From assembly GCA_041191405.1 (NCBI GenBank), contig JBEEOW010000005.1, positions 62,001 through 126,000 on the forward strand: a stretch of DNA of 64,000 nucleotides, written 5' to 3'. A model generated the notes under the pieces. The model searched no databases, was not told the origin of the DNA, and was given only the letters and a program-made list of their open reading frames with translations. This document shows, in pieces, positions 41,350 to 49,437 of this stretch. The position numbers and the translations under genes are program-made. The DNA comes from JBEEOW01 sp041191405. GTDB taxonomy: Bacteria > Bacteroidota > Bacteroidia > Cytophagales > UBA9547. The stretch's first letter is position 1. Each line of letters begins with the position of its first letter.

Positions 41350-42966
41350 ATGATTGCAGCTAATAACATATCCTTACGTTACGGAAAAAGAGTTTTATTT
41401 GAAGATGTAAACGTAAGATTTACAGAAGGTAACTGTTACGGTTTGATCGGTGCTAATGGTGCTGGTAAATCAACATTCTTAAAAATTCTTTCTGGAGAAC
41501 TTGAAGCCCAAACAGGTAGAATAGAAATTACTCCAGGCGAACGTTTAGCAGTATTAAAACAAAATCACTTTGAATATGATGCTTATCCAGTGCTTGAAAC
41601 TGTGATAATTGGTCACAAGCGTCTTTATGAAATAATGAAAGAAAAAGATGCTATTTATTTAAAAGAGGATTTTAGTGATGCTGATGGTGAGCGTGCTGCT
41701 GAATTAGAAGCTGAATTTGCTGATTTAAATGGTTGGAATGCTGAAGCTGAAGCTGCTGAATTATTAAGTGGTTTGGGTATAAAAGAAGATTTACACTACA
41801 CTTTAATGAGTGAATTAAGTGGTAAAGAAAAAGTACGTATTCTTTTAGCACAAGCTTTATTCGGAAACCCTGAAATTTTATTACTTGATGAGCCTACCAA
41901 TGATTTGGATGTGGACTCAATTCTTTGGTTAGAAAACTATTTAGCTGATTTTAAAAATACAGTTATTGTTGTTTCCCATGACCGTCACTTTTTAGACCAA
42001 GTTTGTACGCACATTGCTGATATTGATTTTGGTAAACTATCATTATATTCAGGTAACTACACTTTTTGGTACGAAATGAGTCAGTTAGCGTTAAAGCAAC
42101 GTAACGACCAAAACCGTAAAGCAGAAGAGAAAAAGAAAGAGTTAGAAGATTTCGTGAGACGTTTCTCTGCAAATGCATCTAAATCAAAACAAGCTACCTC
42201 TCGTAAAAAATTATTAGATAAAATTACTATTGATGAAATACAAGCATCAACTCGTAGATACCCACACATTCACTTCAAACCAGAGCGTGAAATTGGTGAC
42301 CAACTACTTGAAGTTGAAGGCTTAACTTATGTTACTCCAGAAGGCAATACTTTATTAAACAACCTTTCATTTAAAATTAAACCAAATGATAAAGTTGTAG
42401 TTGTAGGTAGCGAACCTTTAGCAATCTCTGCATTATTCAAAATTTTAGCAGGTGAATTAGAACCAACTAAAGGAACTTATAAATGGGGAGTAACTACCAC
42501 TCAAGCATATTTACCAAATGATAACAATAGTTATTTTACCTCTGATTTAAACCTTGTAGATTGGTTACGTCAATACTCAAAAGAAAAAGACGAAAGTTTT
42601 ATTCGTGGTTTCCTTGGACGTATGCTATTCTCTGGTGAAGAAGCCTTGAAAAAATGTAATGTACTTTCAGGAGGAGAAAAAGTAAGATGTATGCTTTCGA
42701 GAATGATGTTACAAGGTGCTAATGTTCAATTAATGGATGAGCCAACTAACCACTTAGACCTTGAAGCAATTACAGCACTTAACAACGGAATGGTTGAAGC
42801 AAAAGGTTCTATTTTCTTTGCATCACACGATTTACAGATTGTGAATACTGTAGCTAATCACGTAATTGAATTATTCCCTAAAGGTTGTTTATCTAAAGAA
42901 ATGACTTATGAAGAATATCTTTCGTCTGATTTAGTAAAACAGCAAAGAGCTGAAATGTTGAAATAA
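41350..42966 (+). CDS. ABC-F family ATPase with degenerate second Walker A
   Basis: This 538-residue soluble ABC-F protein has two nucleotide-binding domains and no membrane part. NBD1 has Walker A GANGAGKST (34-42), signature LSGKE (156-160), Walker B LLLDEPTNDLD. NBD2 has signature LSGGEKVR (439-446) and Walker B LMDEPTNHLD, but its Walker A reads VGSEPLAIS (352-360) and lacks the lysine. ABC-F proteins act on ribosomes, rescuing stalls or giving antibiotic resistance. It is YbiT-like by the overall sequence. Loss of the lysine suggests one active ATP site or altered nucleotide use. Confidence 0.9.
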   Translation: MIAANNISLRYGKRVLFEDVNVRFTEGNCYGLIGANGAGKSTFLKILSGELEAQTGRIEITPGERLAVLKQNHFEYDAYPVLETVIIGHKRLYEIMKEKDAIYLKEDFSDADGERAAELEAEFADLNGWNAEAEAAELLSGLGIKEDLHYTLMSELSGKEKVRILLAQALFGNPEILLLDEPTNDLDVDSILWLENYLADFKNTVIVVSHDRHFLDQVCTHIADIDFGKLSLYSGNYTFWYEMSQLALKQRNDQNRKAEEKKKELEDFVRRFSANASKSKQATSRKKLLDKITIDEIQASTRRYPHIHFKPEREIGDQLLEVEGLTYVTPEGNTLLNNLSFKIKPNDKVVVVGSEPLAISALFKILAGELEPTKGTYKWGVTTTQAYLPNDNNSYFTSDLNLVDWLRQYSKEKDESFIRGFLGRMLFSGEEALKKCNVLSGGEKVRCMLSRMMLQGANVQLMDEPTNHLDLEAITALNNGMVEAKGSIFFASHDLQIVNTVANHVIELFPKGCLSKEMTYEEYLSSDLVKQQRAEMLK

Positions 42967-42989
42967 TTATTTCCAAAACCATAATTTTC

Positions 42990-43021
42990 AAAAAGAGTAG
43001 CAGAAATGTTACTCTTTTTTT
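42990..43021 (+). terminator. Intrinsic terminator after the ABC-F gene
   Basis: AAAAAGAGTA pairs with TACTCTTTTT around GCAGAAATGT, followed by T residues, within 60 bases of the stop codon. Confidence 0.85.
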
Positions 43022-43125
43022 ATGTCAAATATTTATAAAGTATTTATTGACAAAAAAATATGACTTTTATTCTGATTTTAATTAAATCAAAAACCTAAGA
43101 TTCTTAAATTTTTCAAAAAAATTGC

Positions 43126-43133
43126 TAATTTTG
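43126..43133 (+). promoter_or_regulatory. Likely -7 box of the leuA promoter
   Basis: TAATTTTG fits TAnnTTTG and is 23 bp before the leuA ATG. No TTTG is found at the expected -33 position, so this is a half-match. Confidence 0.4.
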
Positions 43134-43155
43134 TTCAAAATCAACATAAACATTT

Positions 43156-44661
43156 ATGAGTAATAAAATTTACATCTTCGATACCACTCTTCGTGATGGT
43201 GAGCAAGTTCCAGGTTGCCAGTTAACTACAGTTGAAAAAATTGAAGTAGCTAAGCGACTCGAGTTACTCGGTGTAGATGTAATTGAAGCAGGTTTCCCTA
43301 TCTCTAGCCCCGGTGATTTCCAGTCGGTTGTAGAGATTTCTAAAGCTGTTTCGGCACCAACAATTTGTGCTTTAACTCGTGCTGTTGAAGGCGATATTGA
43401 TGCAGCTGTACAAGCCTTGCAATATGCCAAACATAAAAGAATACACACAGGAATCGGAGCATCTGATTTCCATATTAAACATAAATTCAACTCAACTAGA
43501 GAAAAAATTCTTGAAAGAGGTGTAGCAGCTGTAAAATATGCTAAAAAATTCGTTGAAGATATTGAGTTCTATGCAGAAGATGCAGGTAGAGCTGATGTTG
43601 AATTTTTAGCTCAATTAGTTGAAGCTGTGATTTCTGCAGGTGCTACAGTGGTAAACATTCCAGATACAAACGGTTATTGCTTACCCGACCAATACGGAGC
43701 AAAAATCAAGTATTTGGTTGATAATGTGAAGAATATTGACAAAGCAATAATTTCTGTTCACTGCCATAACGATTTAGGTTTAGCTACTGCAAACTCTATT
43801 TCAGGAATTATTAATGGTGCACGTCAAATTGAATGTACAATTAATGGTATCGGTGAAAGAGCAGGAAATACCTCATTAGAAGAGGTTGCAATGGTAATCA
43901 ACACCCACAAAACAATGGGTTTTGAAACTAGCATTAATACCAAAGAAATCTATGGTATTTCCACTATGGTTTCTCGTTTAATGCGTATGCCAGTGCAGCC
44001 AAACAAAGCCATTGTTGGTAAAAATGCATTTGCTCACTCATCGGGTATTCACCAAGATGGCGTGTTAAAAAACCGTGAAAACTACGAAATCATTAACCCT
44101 GAGGATGTTGGAGTAGCAGAATCTTCAATTGTTCTTACTGCTCGTAGTGGAAGAGCTGCATTAAAACATCGTTTAGAAAAGCTTGGATATAACCTTGAAA
44201 AAATAAACATTGATGAATTTTATCAGCGTTTCTTAGTGTATGCTGATGAGAAAAAAGACAATGTAAACGATCAGGATTTAGTATTGTTAATGGGTAACAA
44301 TACTGATACATCTGTGAATGACAAAGGTATTAAAATCTCACTATTACAAGTTGTTTGTGGCGAACCACTTCGCCCAATGGCAACAGTAAAATTAAAAATC
44401 AACGAAGTAGAGCATGAAGCAAGTGCTTCAGGTAATGGTCCTGTTGACGCTGCAATCAAAGCAATTGATAGTATTCTGAACAAACATGTTAAAATAGAAG
44501 AATTTGTAATTCAAGCTATTACAGGTGGTAGTGACGATGTATCAAAAGTAAACATGCAAGTAAATCACCAAAGTCAATTGTACTATGGATTTGGTGTAAA
44601 TACAGATATTGTGGTTGCTTCAGTAAATGCTTATTTAGATGCTGTGAATAAAATAGTTTAA
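43156..44661 (+). CDS. leuA: 2-isopropylmalate synthase
   Basis: This 501-residue enzyme condenses acetyl-CoA with 2-oxoisovalerate, the first step of leucine synthesis. The N-terminal HMGL-like barrel has IFDTTLRDGEQVPGCQL, VDVIEAGFPISS, SVHCHNDLGLATANS, and GERAGNTSLEEV. The C-terminal LeuA regulatory domain (about 390-500) for leucine feedback is present. The length fits the standard form. A TAATTTTG -7 box lies at 43126-43133, 23 bp before the ATG. No other leu genes are near. Confidence 0.94.
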   Translation: MSNKIYIFDTTLRDGEQVPGCQLTTVEKIEVAKRLELLGVDVIEAGFPISSPGDFQSVVEISKAVSAPTICALTRAVEGDIDAAVQALQYAKHKRIHTGIGASDFHIKHKFNSTREKILERGVAAVKYAKKFVEDIEFYAEDAGRADVEFLAQLVEAVISAGATVVNIPDTNGYCLPDQYGAKIKYLVDNVKNIDKAIISVHCHNDLGLATANSISGIINGARQIECTINGIGERAGNTSLEEVAMVINTHKTMGFETSINTKEIYGISTMVSRLMRMPVQPNKAIVGKNAFAHSSGIHQDGVLKNRENYEIINPEDVGVAESSIVLTARSGRAALKHRLEKLGYNLEKINIDEFYQRFLVYADEKKDNVNDQDLVLLMGNNTDTSVNDKGIKISLLQVVCGEPLRPMATVKLKINEVEHEASASGNGPVDAAIKAIDSILNKHVKIEEFVIQAITGGSDDVSKVNMQVNHQSQLYYGFGVNTDIVVASVNAYLDAVNKIV

Positions 44662-44684
44662 AAATTAATTCAAATAAAATACAG

Positions 44685-44720
44685 AAAAGGGCAAATCTTA
44701 ATTGGTTTGTCCTTTTTTTT
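44685..44720 (+). terminator. Intrinsic terminator after leuA
   Basis: AAAAGGGCAAATC pairs with GGTTTGTCCTTTT (G-U pairs included) and a T8 run follows. A longer reading of thyA starting at 44707 would begin inside it, which supports the start at 44770. Confidence 0.85.
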
Positions 44721-44769
44721 AACTACCATTTTTTGTTTATCTTTAAAATCTCAAATAGAACCAACTGCC

Positions 44770-45564
44770 ATGAAACAATATCACGACTTATTACAACATA
44801 TTTTAGATAATGGTACAAAAAAAGAAGATCGTACTGGTACAGGTACTATCAGTGTTTTTGGCTACCAAACTAGGTTTAATTTAGCGGACGGTTTTCCTTT
44901 GGTAACCACCAAAAAATTACACTTAAAATCTATTATTCATGAATTGTTGTGGTTTTTAACTGGCGATACTAACATCAAATATTTAAATGAAAATGGTGTT
45001 AGAATTTGGGACGAATGGGCTGATGAAAATGGCAATTTAGGTCCAGTTTATGGGCATCAATGGAGATCATGGCCTACTCCTGATGGTGGACACATTGACC
45101 AAATTACGCAATTAATTGATATGATCAAGAAAAATCCTGATTCACGTAGGTTAATTGTTAGTGCTTGGAATGTGGCTGATATCAATAAAATGAAACTTCC
45201 ACCTTGTCATTCTTTATTTCAATTTTATGTGGCTGATGGTAAATTATCATGTCAACTTTACCAACGTAGCGCCGATGTATTTTTAGGTGTACCATTTAAT
45301 ATTGCATCCTATGCCTTATTAACCATGATGGTTGCACAAGTTTGTAATTTACAACTTGGCGATTTTGTACACACTTTCGGTGATACACATTTGTACAGCA
45401 ACCATATTGAACAAGCTAAATTACAGTTAACTAGAGAATTACGTCCGCTACCAACGATGAAAATCAATCCTGAGGTTAAAGATATTTTCGGATTTAAATT
45501 TGAAGATTTCACACTAGAAGGTTACGACCCTCACCCTCATATTAAAGCGGAAGTTGCGGTGTAA
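44770..45564 (+). CDS. thyA: Thymidylate synthase
   Basis: This 264-residue enzyme, the same length as E. coli ThyA, methylates dUMP to dTMP with methylene-tetrahydrofolate. It has the start MKQYHDLLQHILDNG, WFLTGDTNIKYL, WDEWADENGNLGPVYG, the nucleophile Cys in LPPCHSLFQF, and QRSADVFLGVPFNIASYA. It starts at 44770 rather than at a TTG inside the leuA terminator. A small protein gene follows after 17 bp. Confidence 0.97.
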   Translation: MKQYHDLLQHILDNGTKKEDRTGTGTISVFGYQTRFNLADGFPLVTTKKLHLKSIIHELLWFLTGDTNIKYLNENGVRIWDEWADENGNLGPVYGHQWRSWPTPDGGHIDQITQLIDMIKKNPDSRRLIVSAWNVADINKMKLPPCHSLFQFYVADGKLSCQLYQRSADVFLGVPFNIASYALLTMMVAQVCNLQLGDFVHTFGDTHLYSNHIEQAKLQLTRELRPLPTMKINPEVKDIFGFKFEDFTLEGYDPHPHIKAEVAV

Positions 45565-45581
45565 AAAGTATTTTTATTCCA

Positions 45582-45920
45582 ATGTTCAACTATAACAACA
45601 AACGATTTTCTCCGAAATCGAACTCAGAAAATGGTGAAACTTCTGCAGAAACCATTTTTGTTTACAAACAACAAGGAAATATTCTAACTTCAGAATATGC
45701 TGGAGGTAAAATAGTGGTTGGACATTTAATTGGTTTGGTTGATGAATTTGGCAATATAAACATGCGTTATCATCAAATAAATACAAAAGGAGAAATTATG
45801 ACTGGTATTTGTAAATCAACACCTGAAATGCTACCAAATGGCAAAATTCGTTTACACGAACACTGGCAATGGACATCTGGCGATTTATCAGAGGGTTATT
45901 CAATATTAGAAGAAATTTAA
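45582..45920 (+). CDS. Small beta-rich protein of unknown function
   Basis: This 112-residue protein has no signal peptide. It is built of strands (ETIFVYKQQGNILTSEYAGG, VVGHLIGLVDEFGNINMRYHQINTKGE, GKIRLHEHWQWTSGD). Related sequences are sometimes labelled N-acetylglutamate synthase, but no GNAT or kinase motif is visible, so that name is not supported. It lies 17 bp after thyA and ends at a terminator, so the two are likely co-transcribed. Confidence 0.75.
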   Translation: MFNYNNKRFSPKSNSENGETSAETIFVYKQQGNILTSEYAGGKIVVGHLIGLVDEFGNINMRYHQINTKGEIMTGICKSTPEMLPNGKIRLHEHWQWTSGDLSEGYSILEEI

Positions 45921-45927
45921 ACAAAAA

Positions 45928-45966
45928 AAAGGCTTACATTCTCTCGAATATAAGCCTTTAATTTTT
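45928..45966. terminator. Intrinsic terminator between small protein and DUF151 gene
   Basis: AAAGGCTTA pairs with TAAGCCTTT, extended by ATTC/GAAT around TCTC, with A and T runs on the two sides. It can stop both convergent genes. Confidence 0.85.
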
Positions 45967-45981
45967 ATATAGAAAATATCA

Positions 45982-46581
45982 CTAAGCTCTCTGTTGAATC
46001 TCATCTCTTACCTGAGCTGCTCTCTCATAATCTTCATTTTTGATAGCCTCATCAAGTAATTTTTGTAATTCTTCAGTACTAGCTTCTTTCAATAGCTCTT
46101 CTTTTGATTTTGGTGCTGGTGGTGTTGTAGTAACTTCTTCACTTACTTCAGCGGATTCATCTTCATCAGCTTCTGTAAGTATAATTCCTGCTTCACCTAA
46201 AATAGCTTCTGTAGTATAAATTGGCACATCAAAACGCAAACCTACTGCAATTGCATCTGAGGGACGAGCGTCAATATCAACAACTCTTTTACCATCAGTA
46301 CAAACAATTTTTGCATAAAATACACCTTCTTTTAACTCTGAAATAACTATTTCCTCAACAGTAAAATTAAATTTTTCAGCAAAAGATTTAAATAAATCAT
46401 GTGTCATTGGGCGGTTTGGTGCTATTTTTTCTATTTCTATAGCAATTGCTTGCGCCTCAAACATACCAATAATAATAGGCAAACGTCTGTTACCTTTCTC
46501 TTCTCCAAGTACTAACGCAAATGAACCCGATTGCGAGTGACTTGACGACAACCCATGAATTTCTAATTTAATTTTACTCAC
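45982..46581 (-). CDS. Bifunctional nuclease-family protein (DUF151) with UVR tail
   Basis: This 199-residue protein has the DUF151 bifunctional nuclease domain (LVLGEEKGNRRLPIIIGMFEAQAIAIE, DIDARPSDAIAVGLRFDVPIY), an acidic Pro/Thr linker and a C-terminal UVR motif (LLDEAIKNEDYERAAQVRDEI). This pairing is typical of Bacteroidota. Plant members are RNase/DNase. It follows etfA by 9 bp and may share its transcript. Confidence 0.9.
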   Translation of the reverse strand: MSKIKLEIHGLSSSHSQSGSFALVLGEEKGNRRLPIIIGMFEAQAIAIEIEKIAPNRPMTHDLFKSFAEKFNFTVEEIVISELKEGVFYAKIVCTDGKRVVDIDARPSDAIAVGLRFDVPIYTTEAILGEAGIILTEADEDESAEVSEEVTTTPPAPKSKEELLKEASTEELQKLLDEAIKNEDYERAAQVRDEIQQRA

Positions 46582-46590
46582 AACTCAAAA

Positions 46591-47565
46591 TCAATTATTT
46601 AACACCTTTTTAAAAGCTTCAGTAAGCTTTGGTAAAACTTCAAACGCATCGCCAACTATACCATAATCAGCAGCTTTGAAAAACGGAGCTTCAGCATCTT
46701 TATTGATTACAACTATTACTTTTGAAGAGTTCACTCCTGCTAAATGTTGTATCGCACCTGAAATTCCCACTGCAATATACAAATTTGGACTAACTTTTAC
46801 ACCTGTTTGTCCAACATGTTCATGATGTGGTCTCCAACCTATATCAGAAACTGGTTTTGAACAACCTGTTGCAGCTCCTAAAGTTTTGGCTAAATCTTCA
46901 ATGATTCCCCAATTTTCAGGACCTTTCAATCCTCTACCACCAGAAACAACAATCTCTGCCTCAGGCAATAACACTTCTCCACTTGCTTTTTCTACTTTGG
47001 TTTGTGTTAATGCGAAGTTTGCATCAGCAATAGCAAATGATACATTTTCTACTGTTGCACTTGCTGATTTTTCTTCAACAGAAACTGCATTTTTTCTTAT
47101 AACTAATACTTTTTTATCAGCTGATAAAGACGTGTTGGCAAATGCTTTTCCTGTAAAAATAGCTCTTTTTACCACAAAACCATTACTTGTATCTGGTAAT
47201 TCGCTTACGTTAGTAGCAATAGCTGCACCATTTTTTATGGCAACTCTACCAGCCAATGCATCAACTAATGATGATTTTGCTAATACAACCACACTTGCAT
47301 TTATTTTTGCACTTGCTTGAGAAATAGCATCTGCATAAGCAAGTATATTTCCAATAGCTAATTTATTGCTATTGTCGTGTAATACTTTACTTGCGCCAAA
47401 ATTACCTAAAGTAGCTAATTCTGATTCATTTACAGGACCTAAAACTAAAGCTACAGCTTCACCACCTAATTGAGAAGCTACTTTTGAAGCATAAAAAACT
47501 GCTTCAGTTGATGATTTTTTTATGGATTTATTGTCTGTTTCGACAAATACTAATACGCTGCTCAT
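46591..47565 (-). CDS. etfA: Electron transfer flavoprotein alpha subunit
   Basis: This 324-residue FAD-binding subunit passes electrons from acyl-CoA dehydrogenases to the quinone pool via ETF-QO. The C-terminal FAD domain is clear: VSGGRGLKGPENWGIIEDLAKTLG, GQTGVKVSPNLYIAVGISGAIQHLAG, VVINKDAEAPFFKAADYGIVGD. The family block ASRPVVDxGW reads CSKPVSDIGW here. It is downstream of etfB with a 90-bp gap that contains heptamers. Confidence 0.95.
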   Translation of the reverse strand: MSSVLVFVETDNKSIKKSSTEAVFYASKVASQLGGEAVALVLGPVNESELATLGNFGASKVLHDNSNKLAIGNILAYADAISQASAKINASVVVLAKSSLVDALAGRVAIKNGAAIATNVSELPDTSNGFVVKRAIFTGKAFANTSLSADKKVLVIRKNAVSVEEKSASATVENVSFAIADANFALTQTKVEKASGEVLLPEAEIVVSGGRGLKGPENWGIIEDLAKTLGAATGCSKPVSDIGWRPHHEHVGQTGVKVSPNLYIAVGISGAIQHLAGVNSSKVIVVINKDAEAPFFKAADYGIVGDAFEVLPKLTEAFKKVLNN

Positions 47566-47623
47566 AACTATAGAATTAATAATTATTAATAATTTTTAAA
47601 AAGAAGATTTAAGAAATTAAATC

Positions 47624-47665
47624 AATCTTATGTCTTAAGTCTATTATCTTAAGTCTTAAATTACT
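47624..47665 (-). repeat. Heptamer array 12 across the etfB stop codon
   Basis: Units AATCTTA, TGTCTTA, AGTCTAT, TATCTTA, AGTCTTA, AATTACT. It overlaps the etfB stop (47656-47658) and lies between etfB and etfA, inside what should be one message. Confidence 0.7.
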
Positions 47666-48396
47666 TTAGCTTCATTTTTCAATAAACTTACTAACTCATC
47701 TACATTGGCTGCATCAACAAATTTACAACCTTGTTTAGCTGCTGGCAATTCCATAGATAATAAAGTAGAATTAGCTTGTACAGCATTTGGTTCAATTACA
47801 GCCAAAGGTTTAGTACGAGCCGACATAATTCCACGCATATTTGGGATTTTCCATTCAGCTATTGGTTCTTGACAACCTGCAACTAAAGGTAAATTCACTT
47901 CTAAATACTCTTTACCACCTTCAATTTCTTTAGCCAAAGAAACTTTAGAGCCATTCAATTCCAATTTCATTACAGGCGAAACCGATGGAATATTCAACAA
48001 TTCACCAATAAATGAATGAACTAAACCAGAATTATAATCTATAGATTCTCTACCAGTTAAAATTAAATCAAAAGCTTTGTCTTTTGCATAATCAACAATA
48101 GCTGATGCAACAAATTGAGCATCAACAGGATTGGCATTAATACGAACAGCTTCGTCGGCACCAATAGCAAGTGCTTTACGTAAAGTAGGTTCAGTATCAG
48201 ATTCGCCAACATTTAAAACAGTAATATGAATACTAGCATCAGCTTCTTTTAATTCAACAGCTCTTGCTAAAGCATATTCATCATAAGGCCCAATAATATA
48301 CTGCACTCCTTGCGGATTAAGTTTAGTATTATTGTCAGTAAATGCTATTTTTGTGGTCGTATCTGGCACATGGCTGATGCACACTAATATCTTCAT
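47656..48396 (-). CDS. etfB: Electron transfer flavoprotein beta subunit
   Basis: This 246-residue AMP-binding partner of EtfA carries KILVCISHVPDTTTKIAF at the N-terminus and the family block VNLPLVAGCQEPIAEWKIPNMRGIMSARTKPL near the end. It is upstream of etfA on the minus strand. ETF links the acyl-CoA dehydrogenase at 57981-59120 to respiration. Confidence 0.95.
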   Translation of the reverse strand: MKILVCISHVPDTTTKIAFTDNNTKLNPQGVQYIIGPYDEYALARAVELKEADASIHITVLNVGESDTEPTLRKALAIGADEAVRINANPVDAQFVASAIVDYAKDKAFDLILTGRESIDYNSGLVHSFIGELLNIPSVSPVMKLELNGSKVSLAKEIEGGKEYLEVNLPLVAGCQEPIAEWKIPNMRGIMSARTKPLAVIEPNAVQANSTLLSMELPAAKQGCKFVDAANVDELVSLLKNEAKVI

Positions 48397-48466
48397 AAAT
48401 GGCTCGTGAATTTATTGTTAAAACTTAATAATACAATTATACGCTAAAATCTTAAAAAGGTACAAT

Positions 48467-48793
48467 ATGAATTTAACAAGATTAGAACATTTGCAAAAAT
48501 TTTATCAAGAGGATCCCAATGACCCTTTCAATATTTATGCCTTAGCAATTGAATATCAAAACATTGACACAGATAAAGCCTTAGAATATTTTAAAGGACT
48601 TTTAGAGTGGCATTCGCAATATTTACCAACTTATTACACAATTGGTAAGCTTTACGAGCAAATTAAAGAATACGACAAAGCAATTTTGGCTTACGAACAC
48701 GGAATTGAACTTGCAAAAGAACAAAATGAGACCAAAGCTTTACGTGAATTAAATTCGGCTTTGAGTAATTTAAAGTTTGAGTTGGAGGAGTAG
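48467..48793 (+). CDS. Small tetratricopeptide-repeat protein
   Basis: This 108-residue protein consists of two to three TPR-like units (NIYALAIEYQN, ALEYFKGLLEWHSQYLPTYYTIGKLYEQIKEYDKAILAYEHGIELA). No signal peptide, so it is cytoplasmic. It is divergent from etfB, 70 bp away. Partner unknown. Confidence 0.85.
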   Translation: MNLTRLEHLQKFYQEDPNDPFNIYALAIEYQNIDTDKALEYFKGLLEWHSQYLPTYYTIGKLYEQIKEYDKAILAYEHGIELAKEQNETKALRELNSALSNLKFELEE

Positions 48794-49062
48794 AAATATA
48801 GCGTTTCATTAAAATTAAAATAAAATCATAAAAAAATGTAGTTTTTTGTACGCAGAACAATTTACAGGAAGTAATACTTTTTCAAAAGTACTTGAAAAAA
48901 TATTTTCAATTGAGAATAATAAATTTTTCAGAATTAATAAGAGGAATTTTTACAGAAAGTTCTGAATTACGTAACAAAATACATTCTCCATTCGACCTCG
49001 TTTGTAACGAGATTGTTACGAGTTTGGCGTTTTAAACTTTATCATAAAAATAGGATATCTAA

Positions 49063-49124
49063 CTACTGCGCATACAAAAATTATTATTTCCTGTATGTAT
49101 ATTTTTAGTTGAAAGTGGAATTAC
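49063..49124 (-). pseudogene. Remnant of the proline dehydrogenase C-terminus
   Basis: On the minus strand this 62-nt stretch aligns with the last 66 nt (54463-54528) of the proline dehydrogenase gene. It has a 4-nt deletion that breaks the frame and only a few substitutions. The peptide VIPLSTKNI.TGNNN and the final TAG are still recognisable. Similarity stops abruptly on both sides. Confidence 0.8.
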
Positions 49125-49290
49125 AAAAAATGGCCTAAAAAAATATATAATAAAATACAAGTAATTAAATTATATTTAAAAATTCTCTTAAAGTTCCACT
49201 GGTTTAAATATCGTAGATTCAAATTGAAAATTGATCCAAATAACTCTATATTTTAAATTTATAAAAACTAGTTAACTTTAAAAAGATTTG

Positions 49291-49320
49291 ATTTTAATTT
49301 TGATTTTAATTTTGATTTTA
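49291..49320. repeat. 12-bp tandem repeat
   Basis: Two and a half copies of ATTTTAATTTTG lie upstream of the adhesin gene. Low complexity, no further role seen. Confidence 0.6.
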
Positions 49321-49437
49321 TTAAATATGTAATCATGGTATTTGAAATTCATATTTTTTATTCAAAGAATATTTTTCTAAGACACATGTTATATTGTATT
49401 ATACAAATTAATAAAAGTAATACCTCTTCAGTCAAAT

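Larger units (their letters stand above)
48794..49437. other. Intergenic region with a decayed proline-dehydrogenase fragment
   Basis: These 644 bp carry no intact gene. They hold a CTCGTT...AACGAG inverted stretch near 49001-49020, a degenerate copy of the proline dehydrogenase 3' end (49063-49124), and a 12-bp tandem repeat (49291-49320). The AT-rich rest is featureless and must include the promoter of the adhesin gene. Confidence 0.7.

Noticed and set aside
44707..44769. Upstream TTG start for thyA
   Set aside because: It sits in the leuA terminator. ThyA proteins start at the MKQYHDLL position and the length then equals E. coli ThyA.
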